DNA of 64,000 nt, taken from positions 3,844,001 through 3,908,000 of the forward strand of contig NZ_CP040812.1 of assembly GCF_006159205.1 (NCBI RefSeq), read 5' to 3'. The translations under genes and the position numbers were made by a program. The notes beneath the pieces were generated by a model. That model was not told where the DNA came from and made no database searches. It saw nothing but the letters and a program-made list of their open reading frames with translations. This DNA comes from Antarcticibacterium flavum (GTDB lineage: Bacteria > Bacteroidota > Bacteroidia > Flavobacteriales > Flavobacteriaceae). Positions 44,498-51,834 of this stretch are shown here, in pieces (the stretch's first letter is position 1; each line of letters starts with the position of its first letter).

Positions 44498-45115
44498 CTA
44501 TAGCTGCTTCAGGTAATTTATTGCATTAGGCCCTTCATTGAACATGAGGTCTAAAATGCTCAGGTTGTGCAAAAAGCCTTCTTTATCCTGGAAAACCTGT
44601 GGGTAAGGCTCAATCTCCCGGTCCCTTTTTGCGTTAATGAGGTCACGCCTGTCATTTATTCCTACAGGTTCTTTAATGAATTCTTCCGTCTTCTTATAAT
44701 TGACTTCCAGTTGCAGGCACTCCAGGACCTTCTCAAAACAGCGGTAATTGAAATCCATTAGGAATTCGGCTTTCTCGTGATAAAGGGGGGCGAGATCATC
44801 TTCGTAGAATTCAAAGAAAGGGGAGGTTTGGTAAGCCGATTTCAACGATTTCCAGTGCTGTTTTTGCCAGTCAAAATCATTTTCGATCTTTACGTCCCTG
44901 TATTTTTGATGTTGTTTTATCCCGGGGGAATGAAGGTGTTTTATAGGAATATTAAGCAGAAGCCTGCCATTTGCCCCGTAAACATACATCCTGTTACGAT
45001 AGGTTTGCTTTTGATAATTATCATCATTTTCAAACCAGACAAGACGGGCTTTTACCAGCTCTTTAAAATGAGTGACAGGTCCAAAATAGGGAAGGTGTAA
45101 CAGGGTTTCGTGCAT
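44498..45115 (-). CDS. WbqC family protein
   Basis: A 205-aa protein. It starts MHETLLHLPYFGPVTHFKEL, with ENDDNYQKQTYRNRMYVYGANGRLLLNIPIKH and the SAYQTSPFFEFYEDDLAPLY segment, all typical of the WbqC/WbmN family. Members occur in O-antigen clusters, but the biochemical role is not settled. It is the last gene of the parA-to-wbqC run, 9 bp behind lepB. Confidence 0.83.
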   Translation of the reverse strand: MHETLLHLPYFGPVTHFKELVKARLVWFENDDNYQKQTYRNRMYVYGANGRLLLNIPIKHLHSPGIKQHQKYRDVKIENDFDWQKQHWKSLKSAYQTSPFFEFYEDDLAPLYHEKAEFLMDFNYRCFEKVLECLQLEVNYKKTEEFIKEPVGINDRRDLINAKRDREIEPYPQVFQDKEGFLHNLSILDLMFNEGPNAINYLKQL

Positions 45116-45124
45116 GCAATTCGC

Positions 45125-46684
45125 TTAAGAGTCCCGGCGCTTCTTAAAGAAGTTAAAAGCTACTATGATAAGGACGATGATAAGAAAATATGGTAAATAA
45201 GAAACTGGATCACCACTGCCGCCCACAGTTGTGAACATACGTTCCCATCGAATTTTATCAAAGCCACCGGCATTCCCGTCAATGCTTAACCAAATGAATA
45301 CAGGTTTTCCTACGATATGAGTTTCAGGAACAAAACCAAAATAACGGCTGTCAAGACTGTTATGTCGATTATCTCCCATCATATAGTAATAATCCTGCTT
45401 AAAGGTATAAGAGTCCACAGGCTGCCCGTTTAGGGTCACCTGGGTGCCGTTGATTCCAAGTTTATTGTTGATATCCATCTCCGATCCTTCATATACCTCG
45501 ATAAGACGTTTGTAGGTATGAAAATTCTCTGCGGTAAGCGGTGTGGTTACCCCTTTCTTCGGAATGAATATAGGACCCAGGTTATCCACGTTCCAGGAGT
45601 TATCTCCCTTCTGCGGAAAAATATCTCCAAAGCCGGTACCCGAAGAATCGATCACTCGCCTTATCGATTCTACATTTGGATGGTTCCTGAATTTTTGAAA
45701 GGACTCTTCAGTTAAATGTATCCTGAAGGTGTTGTTTGCCGAATTATACCCATAAGGATCAGTAATATCATACCGCTCATAGAGGTACTGTGGGTTGAAA
45801 GGCTGGCCCTTTGTAGTACCCTCATATGAGAACTGAGGCTTGGCCCTGTCAGGCAGTTGCAATGGCTGGGAATTAATATGTATCCTTCCGTTTATTATCC
45901 TGAGGGAATCCCCCGGGATTCCAACGGCACGTTTCACGTAGTTGGTCTTTTTATCAATTGGTTTGTAATAATGCCTGTCTGTATGATACATATTCAGCAT
46001 CGTATCCACGGGCCAGTTGAAAACTACTATATCTGTTCGCTCAATGTCCTGAAAACCGGGGAGACGAAAATAAGGTATCTGTGGTCTTTCTAAATATGAT
46101 TTTACGCCAAGTCCGGGAATCGTATCATGAACCATTGGGAATGCAACGGCCGTCATAGGGGTTCTTGCGCCGTAATGGAATTTACTTACAAAAAGGAAAT
46201 CTCCTACCAACAGCGTTTTCTCCAGGGAAGAGGTGGGAATTGTAAAAGGCTGAATGAGGTATGTATGTACCAGCGTGGCGGCAATTACCGCAAAAAGTAT
46301 GGAACTAACCCATTCTCCTGCCGCTGTTCGCGGCTTTAAACTCCTGTCTTCTATATATTTTACATCCAGAACATAGTTTACATAGAAGATATAGAGTCCA
46401 AGAGTGGCAATTACCAAAAAGGTCTCCATCCCGCTGTTCCTTCCAAAACTTCTAATGGTCTCTACCCAAACTACCGGGATCATTATGAGGTTCACAATGG
46501 GAATGAACAGCAGGATCACCCACCACCAGGGCCGGTTAATGATCTTCATCAGGATCACCGCGTTATAAACGGGAACTGCTGCCTCCCAGGCACTGCGGCC
46601 GGCTTTTTTATATAATCTCCAGGTACCTAAAAAATGTATAACCTGTATTATTAGGAAAAAAAGGAGCCATTGGGTTATTGTCAT
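45125..46684 (-). CDS. lepB: Signal peptidase I
   Basis: A 519-aa membrane protease removing Sec signal peptides, far longer than E. coli LepB (324 aa). Several N-terminal hydrophobic segments precede the catalytic region. The Ser is in FTIPTSSLEKTLLVGD (Ser153) and the general-base Lys in NYVKRAVGIPGDS (Lys251). A long insertion follows, and the box E region YMMGDNRHNSLDSRYFGFV is intact. A C-terminal hydrophobic helix ends FFKKRR. It is 60 bp behind dapB on the same strand. Confidence 0.93.
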   Translation of the reverse strand: MTITQWLLFFLIIQVIHFLGTWRLYKKAGRSAWEAAVPVYNAVILMKIINRPWWWVILLFIPIVNLIMIPVVWVETIRSFGRNSGMETFLVIATLGLYIFYVNYVLDVKYIEDRSLKPRTAAGEWVSSILFAVIAATLVHTYLIQPFTIPTSSLEKTLLVGDFLFVSKFHYGARTPMTAVAFPMVHDTIPGLGVKSYLERPQIPYFRLPGFQDIERTDIVVFNWPVDTMLNMYHTDRHYYKPIDKKTNYVKRAVGIPGDSLRIINGRIHINSQPLQLPDRAKPQFSYEGTTKGQPFNPQYLYERYDITDPYGYNSANNTFRIHLTEESFQKFRNHPNVESIRRVIDSSGTGFGDIFPQKGDNSWNVDNLGPIFIPKKGVTTPLTAENFHTYKRLIEVYEGSEMDINNKLGINGTQVTLNGQPVDSYTFKQDYYYMMGDNRHNSLDSRYFGFVPETHIVGKPVFIWLSIDGNAGGFDKIRWERMFTTVGGSGDPVSYLPYFLIIVLIIVAFNFFKKRRDS

Positions 46685-46744
46685 AATCTTATTTTTTCAT
46701 GCTATAGGTGTCTTTTGCACCTCAACTGTTACAAATCAATTTCG

Positions 46745-47446
46745 TTACCCAATGGAAAGAACATCTTTCATGGTAAAGATCCCTTTTTTATCTTTTATCC
46801 ATTCGGCTGCTATAACTGCTCCAAGGGCAAAACCCTGTCTTGAATGGGCTGTGTGTTTAATCTCGATGGTATCAACAGGGGACCTGTAGGAAATTGTGTG
46901 GGTTCCCGGGACATCCTCAATCCTTTTTGCTGTTATCTTGATCTCATCCTCACCTGCATTATCAAGCTGCCAACCCTTTTTTGAGGAGTTGTCAATAATT
47001 TGTTCAGCCAGGGTTATTGCAGTACCGCTGGGAGCATCCAGTTTTTGAGTGTGGTGTATCTCTTCTATATCTACCTCATATTCCCTGAAAGGGGAAATAA
47101 GCTTTGCGAGATTCCTGTTAAGTTCGAAGAATAGATTTACACCAATACTAAAGTTGGAAGCATAGAGAAAAGAACCATCTTCACTTTTACAAATTTCAAC
47201 TGCCTTGCCATAATCTTCCAGCCAGCCTGTAGTCCCGCTTATCACAGGAACTTTACTTTTAAAACACCCGGTGATATTCTCAAATGCTGCAGTGGGAACA
47301 CTAAAGTCTATTGCTACATCGGCCAGTAAAAGATCCTGCTCCTTGATGTTTCCGGTGGATCTAATTACAATTTCGTGGCCGCGTTCTATGGCTATCTTTT
47401 CAATGGTTTTTCCCATTTTTCCGTAGCCAAGCAATGCTATCTTCAT
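46745..47446 (-). CDS. dapB: 4-hydroxy-tetrahydrodipicolinate reductase
   Basis: A 233-aa NAD(P)H enzyme of lysine/diaminopimelate synthesis, next step to DapD encoded at 3 kb. The nucleotide loop is IALLGYGKMGKTIE. The substrate region has EIHHTQKLDAPSGTAITLAE, with the conserved His pair, Lys and SGT. The cofactor basic residue differs from the E. coli form, as normal in Bacteroidota. It lies between DUF5683 and lepB in a conserved minus-strand run. Confidence 0.94.
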   Translation of the reverse strand: MKIALLGYGKMGKTIEKIAIERGHEIVIRSTGNIKEQDLLLADVAIDFSVPTAAFENITGCFKSKVPVISGTTGWLEDYGKAVEICKSEDGSFLYASNFSIGVNLFFELNRNLAKLISPFREYEVDIEEIHHTQKLDAPSGTAITLAEQIIDNSSKKGWQLDNAGEDEIKITAKRIEDVPGTHTISYRSPVDTIEIKHTAHSRQGFALGAVIAAEWIKDKKGIFTMKDVLSIG

Positions 47447-47456
47447 ATTATTCTTA

Positions 47457-48068
47457 CTAAAAATTTAAATTGAGGGAAAGACCATATCCGGTCTTACCCG
47501 TAAATTCATCAAAGTTGACTGATGGTCGTAAAGAAAGGTCCTCGCTCACGTTAAACTGCGCCAAATGGGCATCAACGTTGGCGTCAATAATGTTGAGGGC
47601 ATAAATTCCAACTGTAACCAGCAGGGATATTTCCTTGTTACGGGCATAAAAGCGCTGGGCACGGATCAATCCATCATTTGTCACCAGTTCCACGCCGTCA
47701 TTTCGAATGAACTCATCATCCCGGTGACCTTCCAGCCTTCTCTTATATATTGAACGGTAACGGTCATACTTCTGATCATTGTCAATATAGAAATAGATAC
47801 CCACTCCCAATCCTGCGTACGCAATAGGAATTTTCCAGTATTTTTTATTATATGCCTGTCCAAGGCCGGGAAGAATGGCTGAATAAAATGCGGCCCTTGC
47901 AGGCGCCAGGGGATCATAATCCAGATAATCCTGCTCCGGCTGCTGTTCTTCTACCATAGCCTCTACGGGTGGAGGTACGGGAGGAATAGCAAGGGTATCT
48001 TCCTGTGCATTTATAAATAAGGGCAACAGCAACAAAATTATTGCCGAAAGGTGTTTTTTAAGCCTCAC
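47457..48068 (-). CDS. DUF5683 domain-containing protein
   Basis: A 203-aa protein with a Sec signal peptide (residues 1-21, LPLFINAQ), a Pro/Glu-rich stretch, and a core of hydrophobic hairpins (AAFYSAILPGLGQAYNKKYWKIPIAYAGLGVGIYFY) typical of the DUF5683/TM2-like group. The region ends in beta strands (LSLRPSVNFDEFTGKTGYGLSLNLNF), suggesting an outer-membrane fragment. Function unknown. It overlaps parB by 11 bp. Confidence 0.8.
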   Translation of the reverse strand: MRLKKHLSAIILLLLPLFINAQEDTLAIPPVPPPVEAMVEEQQPEQDYLDYDPLAPARAAFYSAILPGLGQAYNKKYWKIPIAYAGLGVGIYFYIDNDQKYDRYRSIYKRRLEGHRDDEFIRNDGVELVTNDGLIRAQRFYARNKEISLLVTVGIYALNIIDANVDAHLAQFNVSEDLSLRPSVNFDEFTGKTGYGLSLNLNF

Positions 48069-48960
48069 CCTGGATTAGTTTTTTAATGCGGTTGAAATCT
48101 TCTTCAGAATTAAAAGGAATTATTAATTTTCCTTTTCCTTTGGCTGCCACTTTTATATCTACTTTGGTTCCAAGATAATCTGTGAACTCCTTAATGCCTT
48201 TTTTAAATTCCGTAGGCATCGGTTTGGTTTTGGCAGCTGCCTTTGCAGGGGTTGCCCCGCTTATTTCCCTTACCAGTTTTTCAGTATCCCGTACAGAGAG
48301 AGATCTCTCCAGGATCTTTTCATAAATATCAAGCTGTACTTGGGGGTCCTCTATATTAATTAGCGCCCGTCCATGTCCCATGGACAAAAAGCCATCCCTC
48401 ATTCCTGTTTGAATGATAGGATCCAGTTTCAATAATCTAAGGTAATTGGCAATAGTAGACCGGTTTTTTCCCACCCTTTCACTCAACTGCTCCTGGGTGA
48501 GGTTGATCTCGTCTATTAATCTTTGGTAGGATAATGCGATCTCAATAGGATCAAGGTCCTGCCGTTGTATATTCTCAACAAGGGCCATTTCCAGGGACTC
48601 CTGATCATTGGCGATCCTTATATAGGCCGGGATTGTCTCAAGTCCAATTAGCTTGGATGCGCGAAAACGTCGTTCTCCCGATACTAACTGATATTTGTTG
48701 AATTCCAGCTTCCTTACGGTAATAGGCTGTATAACTCCCAGTTCCTTAATCGAAGAAGCCAGCTCCCGAAGGGATTCTTCATTAAAACTTGTTCTTGGCT
48801 GGAAAGGGTTCACTTCAATAGAAGTAAGTTCCAGTTCCACAATATGGCCTACAAGTTTATCTGCATTCTTATCCTCAGCACTTTTTATATCCTGTTCAGG
48901 ATCCTTCAGCAAAGCTGAAAGTCCTCTCCCTAAAACTTGTTTTCTGGTAGCTTTCGCCAT
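48058..48960 (-). CDS. parB: Chromosome partitioning protein ParB
   Basis: A 300-aa CTP-dependent parS-binding clamp. It opens KRQVLGRGLSALLKDPE-like (residues 7-22), then ELTSIEVNPFQPR (box I) and LVSGERRFRASKLIGL (box II), an HTH (LTQEQLSERVGKNRSTIANYLRLL), and a C-terminal dimerisation region (KGKGKLIIPFNSEEDFNRI). Order parA-parB with 3-bp spacing is standard. No 16-bp parS palindrome was seen by eye in the window. Confidence 0.95.
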   Translation of the reverse strand: MAKATRKQVLGRGLSALLKDPEQDIKSAEDKNADKLVGHIVELELTSIEVNPFQPRTSFNEESLRELASSIKELGVIQPITVRKLEFNKYQLVSGERRFRASKLIGLETIPAYIRIANDQESLEMALVENIQRQDLDPIEIALSYQRLIDEINLTQEQLSERVGKNRSTIANYLRLLKLDPIIQTGMRDGFLSMGHGRALINIEDPQVQLDIYEKILERSLSVRDTEKLVREISGATPAKAAAKTKPMPTEFKKGIKEFTDYLGTKVDIKVAAKGKGKLIIPFNSEEDFNRIKKLIQGEA

Positions 48961-48963
48961 CTT

Positions 48964-49728
48964 CTATGAGTTTTTCTTGATAATTTCGTGCGCCAGGCTC
49001 AAATAATTGGTCGCACCTTTACTTCCCGCGTCATAATTAATAATACTCTCACCATAACTTGGGGCTTCACTTAAACGCACATTTCTTTGAATGATTGTTG
49101 TGAATACCATCTCATTAAAGTGTTTTTGCACCTCTTCCACCACCTGGTTGGATAATCTAAGACGGGAATCATACATTGTTAGCAATAAACCTTCTATATC
49201 CAGGGTCTTGTTATGGATCTTCTGTACGCTTTTAATTGTATTGAGCAATTTTCCCAGACCTTCCAGCGCGAAATATTCACATTGGATGGGTATTATAACA
49301 GAATCTGATGCTGTTAAGGCATTAAGGGTAAGTAATCCCAGCGAGGGGGCGCAATCTATAAGAATATAATCATAACTTTCCTTAAGATGCTCTATGGCCT
49401 TCTTAAGCATATATTCCCGCTCATCCTGGTCTACCAGTTCAATTTCAATAGCAACAAGGTCTATATGGGCAGGGATGATATCCAGGTTAGGGGAGTTGGT
49501 CTTCATAATTGCTTCTTCAGCTTTTATGGAGTGTTCCAGAAGTTGATAAGTACCCAACTCTACCTCTTCTACATTGATTCCAAGACCTGAAGTCGCGTTG
49601 GCCTGGGGGTCTGCATCTATCAATAGTACTTTTTTCTCAAGAACTCCCAGGGAAGCCGCCAGATTCACGGAAGTGGTAGTTTTTCCTACCCCTCCCTTTT
49701 GGTTTGCAATAGCAATGATTTTACCCAT
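48964..49728 (-). CDS. parA: Chromosome partitioning ATPase ParA
   Basis: A 254-aa deviant-Walker ATPase. The P-loop is ANQKGGVGKTTTSVNLA with the signature second Lys (KGGVGKTT). VLLIDADPQANATSGLG and YDYILIDCAPSLGLLT supply the remaining nucleotide-binding residues. It works with ParB to segregate replication origins. It heads the run parA-parB-DUF5683-dapB-lepB-wbqC. No exact TAnnTTTG is seen upstream; TATTTTTA on the minus strand about 25 bp before the ATG is a one-mismatch candidate. Confidence 0.95.
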   Translation of the reverse strand: MGKIIAIANQKGGVGKTTTSVNLAASLGVLEKKVLLIDADPQANATSGLGINVEEVELGTYQLLEHSIKAEEAIMKTNSPNLDIIPAHIDLVAIEIELVDQDEREYMLKKAIEHLKESYDYILIDCAPSLGLLTLNALTASDSVIIPIQCEYFALEGLGKLLNTIKSVQKIHNKTLDIEGLLLTMYDSRLRLSNQVVEEVQKHFNEMVFTTIIQRNVRLSEAPSYGESIINYDAGSKGATNYLSLAHEIIKKNS

Positions 49729-49891
49729 TAATTATTATCGGTTTTTAAAAGGTAAAAATACAATTTATTACAGGTTTAGAAAATGATTTTGTTAACAGCT
49801 TATACAGGAAAGGGAAAATTTGGTCTTTATATTGGTAGATTGGCTGGTGGGGCGGGTTTGGGCCAACTTGCAGGAGTAGTTGGAGTGGAAT

Positions 49892-49985
49892 CAAGAGACA
49901 AGAACCAGGAGACAAGATGGGAAAGTTGCCAGTTGTCAGTTATCGGTTGTGAGTTTGAAAAAGAGGAGAGTGGAGAGAGGATAGT
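49892..49985 (-). repeat. Word-like degenerate repeat, minus-strand copy
   Basis: The plus strand shows ACAAGA-type words (GAATCAAGAGACAAGA, then CAGGAGACAAGA), followed by GTTGCCAGTTGTCAGTTATC and GGAGAGTGGAGAGAGG. Read on the minus strand the order CTCTCCACTCTCC, TTTTTCAA, CCGATAACTGACAAC is the same as at 51690-51830 on the plus strand. No coding potential is convincing here. Confidence 0.7.
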
Positions 49986-50039
49986 CTGGACTCAGGCAAT
50001 TTAGATCTTATAGTGGAGTTAGAAGATTCAAATAGTCGT

Positions 50040-50180
50040 GCTACCGTCACTTCGAGCGTTTTTTCTGACCGATAGGGAAAGAAAAAATGTATCGAGAAGT
50101 CTTTCGAGTTCGATTTTCTAAAGGATCTCGATACCATTTTTGTATTTATATGTGAGATCAATCCTTCGTCAGGATGATAA
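50040..50180. repeat. Degenerate dispersed repeat with TCGAG/CTCGA cores
   Basis: The stretch contains GTCACTTCGAGCG, TATCGAGAAG, TTTCGAGTTCGA and GGATCTCGATACC, then CGTCAGGATGA. The TCGAG cores on both strands look like a decayed copy of the CTTCGAG/TATCGAGAAG intergenic repeats I recall from Flavobacteriaceae. There is no open frame. Boundaries are approximate. Confidence 0.45.
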
Positions 50181-50329
50181 TTTAAGGGGGTAATTATGAA
50201 AGTGCTGAAGAGGCCACTAAACCCCAAACACCAAACAAACATGCCGCAGGCAGGTGATAAACTACGAACTTAGTTCAGCCGACCCTCACCCCTCGTCTCT
50301 CGACTCCCGGATTTATGACCACTGTTATC

Positions 50330-50544
50330 CGATAAAATTATCTAAAGTCTTCCTTAACCTTTTCTAGATATAGTAAGTGGATAATGCAACCTCAACCAGG
50401 GGTTGTTTTGAATCTACTATAGTTTAGGAAATTTCAAGTTATCCAGCAAAAATTAAGGAACTAATTTCCAAACACTTAGAATTTAGTCTAGTTTCTAAAT
50501 TCTAGTAGCGCAGCGGTCAAGACTCTATTCCCGGAAAACAATGA
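50330..50544 (+). repeat. Dispersed non-coding element, copy 1
   Basis: This stretch aligns along its whole length with the reverse complement of 58315-58531. Conserved blocks are TTCCTTAA (50350-50357), ATATAGTAAG (50368-50377), AACCTCAACCAGGGG (50388-50402), GTTTAGGAAA, TTTAGTCTAG, TTCTAGTAGCGCAGCGGTCA and GACTCT followed by CCGG. The distance between the GTTTAGG and AGTAGCG blocks is the same within 1-2 bp in both copies (about 89 bp), though the middle is diverged. It ends at the 3' end of the SDR gene. The 817-bp gap (49729-50545) holds no supported gene. Confidence 0.8.
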
Positions 50545-50545
50545 T

Positions 50546-51430
50546 TTACGATTCCCTCTTCTTCGATTTGATCATCGCTTCCAGCTGGTCCCACATTTCC
50601 TCCGGGATTGCTTCGAGTAAGTTGAATTGTCCTGCACCTTTAAGCCATTCTCCGCCGTCTATGGTGATCACTTCTCCATTTACATAAGCAGAAAAATCTG
50701 AAACCAGATATGCCGCGAGGTTTGCCAGTTCCTGGTGCTCGCCCACACGCTTTAGCGGTACTTTTTTGGCGAGGTCGAATTTTTCTTTAAGGTCGCCCGG
50801 AAGAAGCCTGTCCCAGGCACCTTTGGTAGGGAAGGGGCCGGGGGCGATTGCGTTGGATCTTATTCCATATTTTGCCCATTCCACTGCGAGGGATCGTGTC
50901 ATTGCAAGTACCCCTGCTTTTGCTGTGGCACTTGGAACAACGTAGGCAGATCCTGTCCAGGCGTAGGTGGTTACGATGTTAAGTACGGTTTTATCTTTTT
51001 CCTTTTTATCAATCCAGTGCTTTCCAAATGCAAGGGTGCAGTTCTTACTTCCTTTTAAAACAATATCTATGATAGTATCAAAAGCATTAGCGCTTAGACG
51101 TTCTGTAGGAGAGATAAAATTTCCTGCGGCATTGTTCAGCAAGCCGTTAACCACTCCAAATTTTTCTACTGAAGCTTTCACCATCGCCTCCACTTCGTCA
51201 TAATTCCGCACATCACATTGCACGGGCAAAACTGTGCCTCCGGTTTTTTCTTCCAGCTCTTTGGCAGTATTTTCCAGTTTTTCTATGTTCCTGGAGGTGA
51301 TCACCACATTGGCTCCCAGTTCCAGGAAATAAGTGCTCATCGCCTTACCAAGGCCGCTCCCGCCACCTGTTACTACTATGGTTTTGCCTTTTAAAGCGTC
51401 GTCTCTAAGCATTTTTTTTGTATAGTCCAT
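50546..51430 (-). CDS. SDR-family 2,4-dienoyl-CoA reductase-like oxidoreductase
   Basis: A 294-aa NAD(P)H-dependent reductase. The nucleotide loop is VTGGGSGLGKAM (20-31), with CDVRN and LLNNAAGNF following. The catalytic region reads TGSAYVVPSATAKAGV: the usual Tyr of YxxxK is Ser167, with Lys171, exactly the arrangement of mitochondrial 2,4-dienoyl-CoA reductase (DECR). RSNAIAPGPFPTKGAW and the C-terminal GGEWLKGAGQFN also agree. It probably reduces dienoyl-CoA in unsaturated fatty acid oxidation. It is separated from the mutB gene by a 404-bp repeat-rich gap. Confidence 0.88.
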   Translation of the reverse strand: MDYTKKMLRDDALKGKTIVVTGGGSGLGKAMSTYFLELGANVVITSRNIEKLENTAKELEEKTGGTVLPVQCDVRNYDEVEAMVKASVEKFGVVNGLLNNAAGNFISPTERLSANAFDTIIDIVLKGSKNCTLAFGKHWIDKKEKDKTVLNIVTTYAWTGSAYVVPSATAKAGVLAMTRSLAVEWAKYGIRSNAIAPGPFPTKGAWDRLLPGDLKEKFDLAKKVPLKRVGEHQELANLAAYLVSDFSAYVNGEVITIDGGEWLKGAGQFNLLEAIPEEMWDQLEAMIKSKKRES

Positions 51431-51834
51431 GATTTAGTCGTTAGTCTTTAGTCGTTAGTTGGTTTTCTGTTTTCTGTTTTCTGTTTTCCGTTGGGGTTAG
51501 CCACGAATGCACGAATGTTTTTATCTTTATCACTTTTTTCAATTAACGAGAACAAGCTTCCTTTTTTCGAGGTTATGAGTATTTAACCACAGAGTTATTG
51601 GAGTTTTAAAAGGAGTTTCACGGAGTTTTTTAAGCCTCCTGAGTGCGGGGCTGCCTTACCACTTTTTTCAACCTACAACCCACAACCCGTCCAAACTATC
51701 CTCTCTCCACTTTCCACTTTCCACCCTCCACTTTTTTCAACCGACAACCGACAACCGACAACTGACAACCTTTTTCAACCTACAACCTACAACCTACAAC
51801 TGACAACCGACAACCGAAAACTGATAACTCATTT
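51431..51834. repeat. Intergenic region of word-like degenerate repeats
   Basis: No gene is seen in these 404 bp. From left to right: TTAGTCGTTAGT words, then TTTTCTG repeated three times with a 7-bp step (51463-51487), CACGAATGCACGAATG, a triple GGAGTTT unit with about 13-bp step (51600-51630), CTCTCCACTTTCCAC units (51703-51730), and ACAACC/ACAACT words with a 9-bp rhythm (51741-51826: CCGACAACCGACAACC, CTACAACCTACAACC, CTGACAACCGACAACC). The phrase CTTTTTTCAA occurs at several points. Similar text appears in mirror image at 49.9 kb. Confidence 0.85.

Noticed and set aside
44498..49728. parS site near parAB
   Set aside because: I looked for a 16-bp palindrome of the TGTTnCACGTGnAACA type and saw none in the window; it may lie elsewhere, nearer the origin.
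49783..50004. Possible 73-aa protein after parA
   Set aside because: The frame runs through the word-like repeat and shows Gly/Ala and Glu runs caused by it; no homology recognised.
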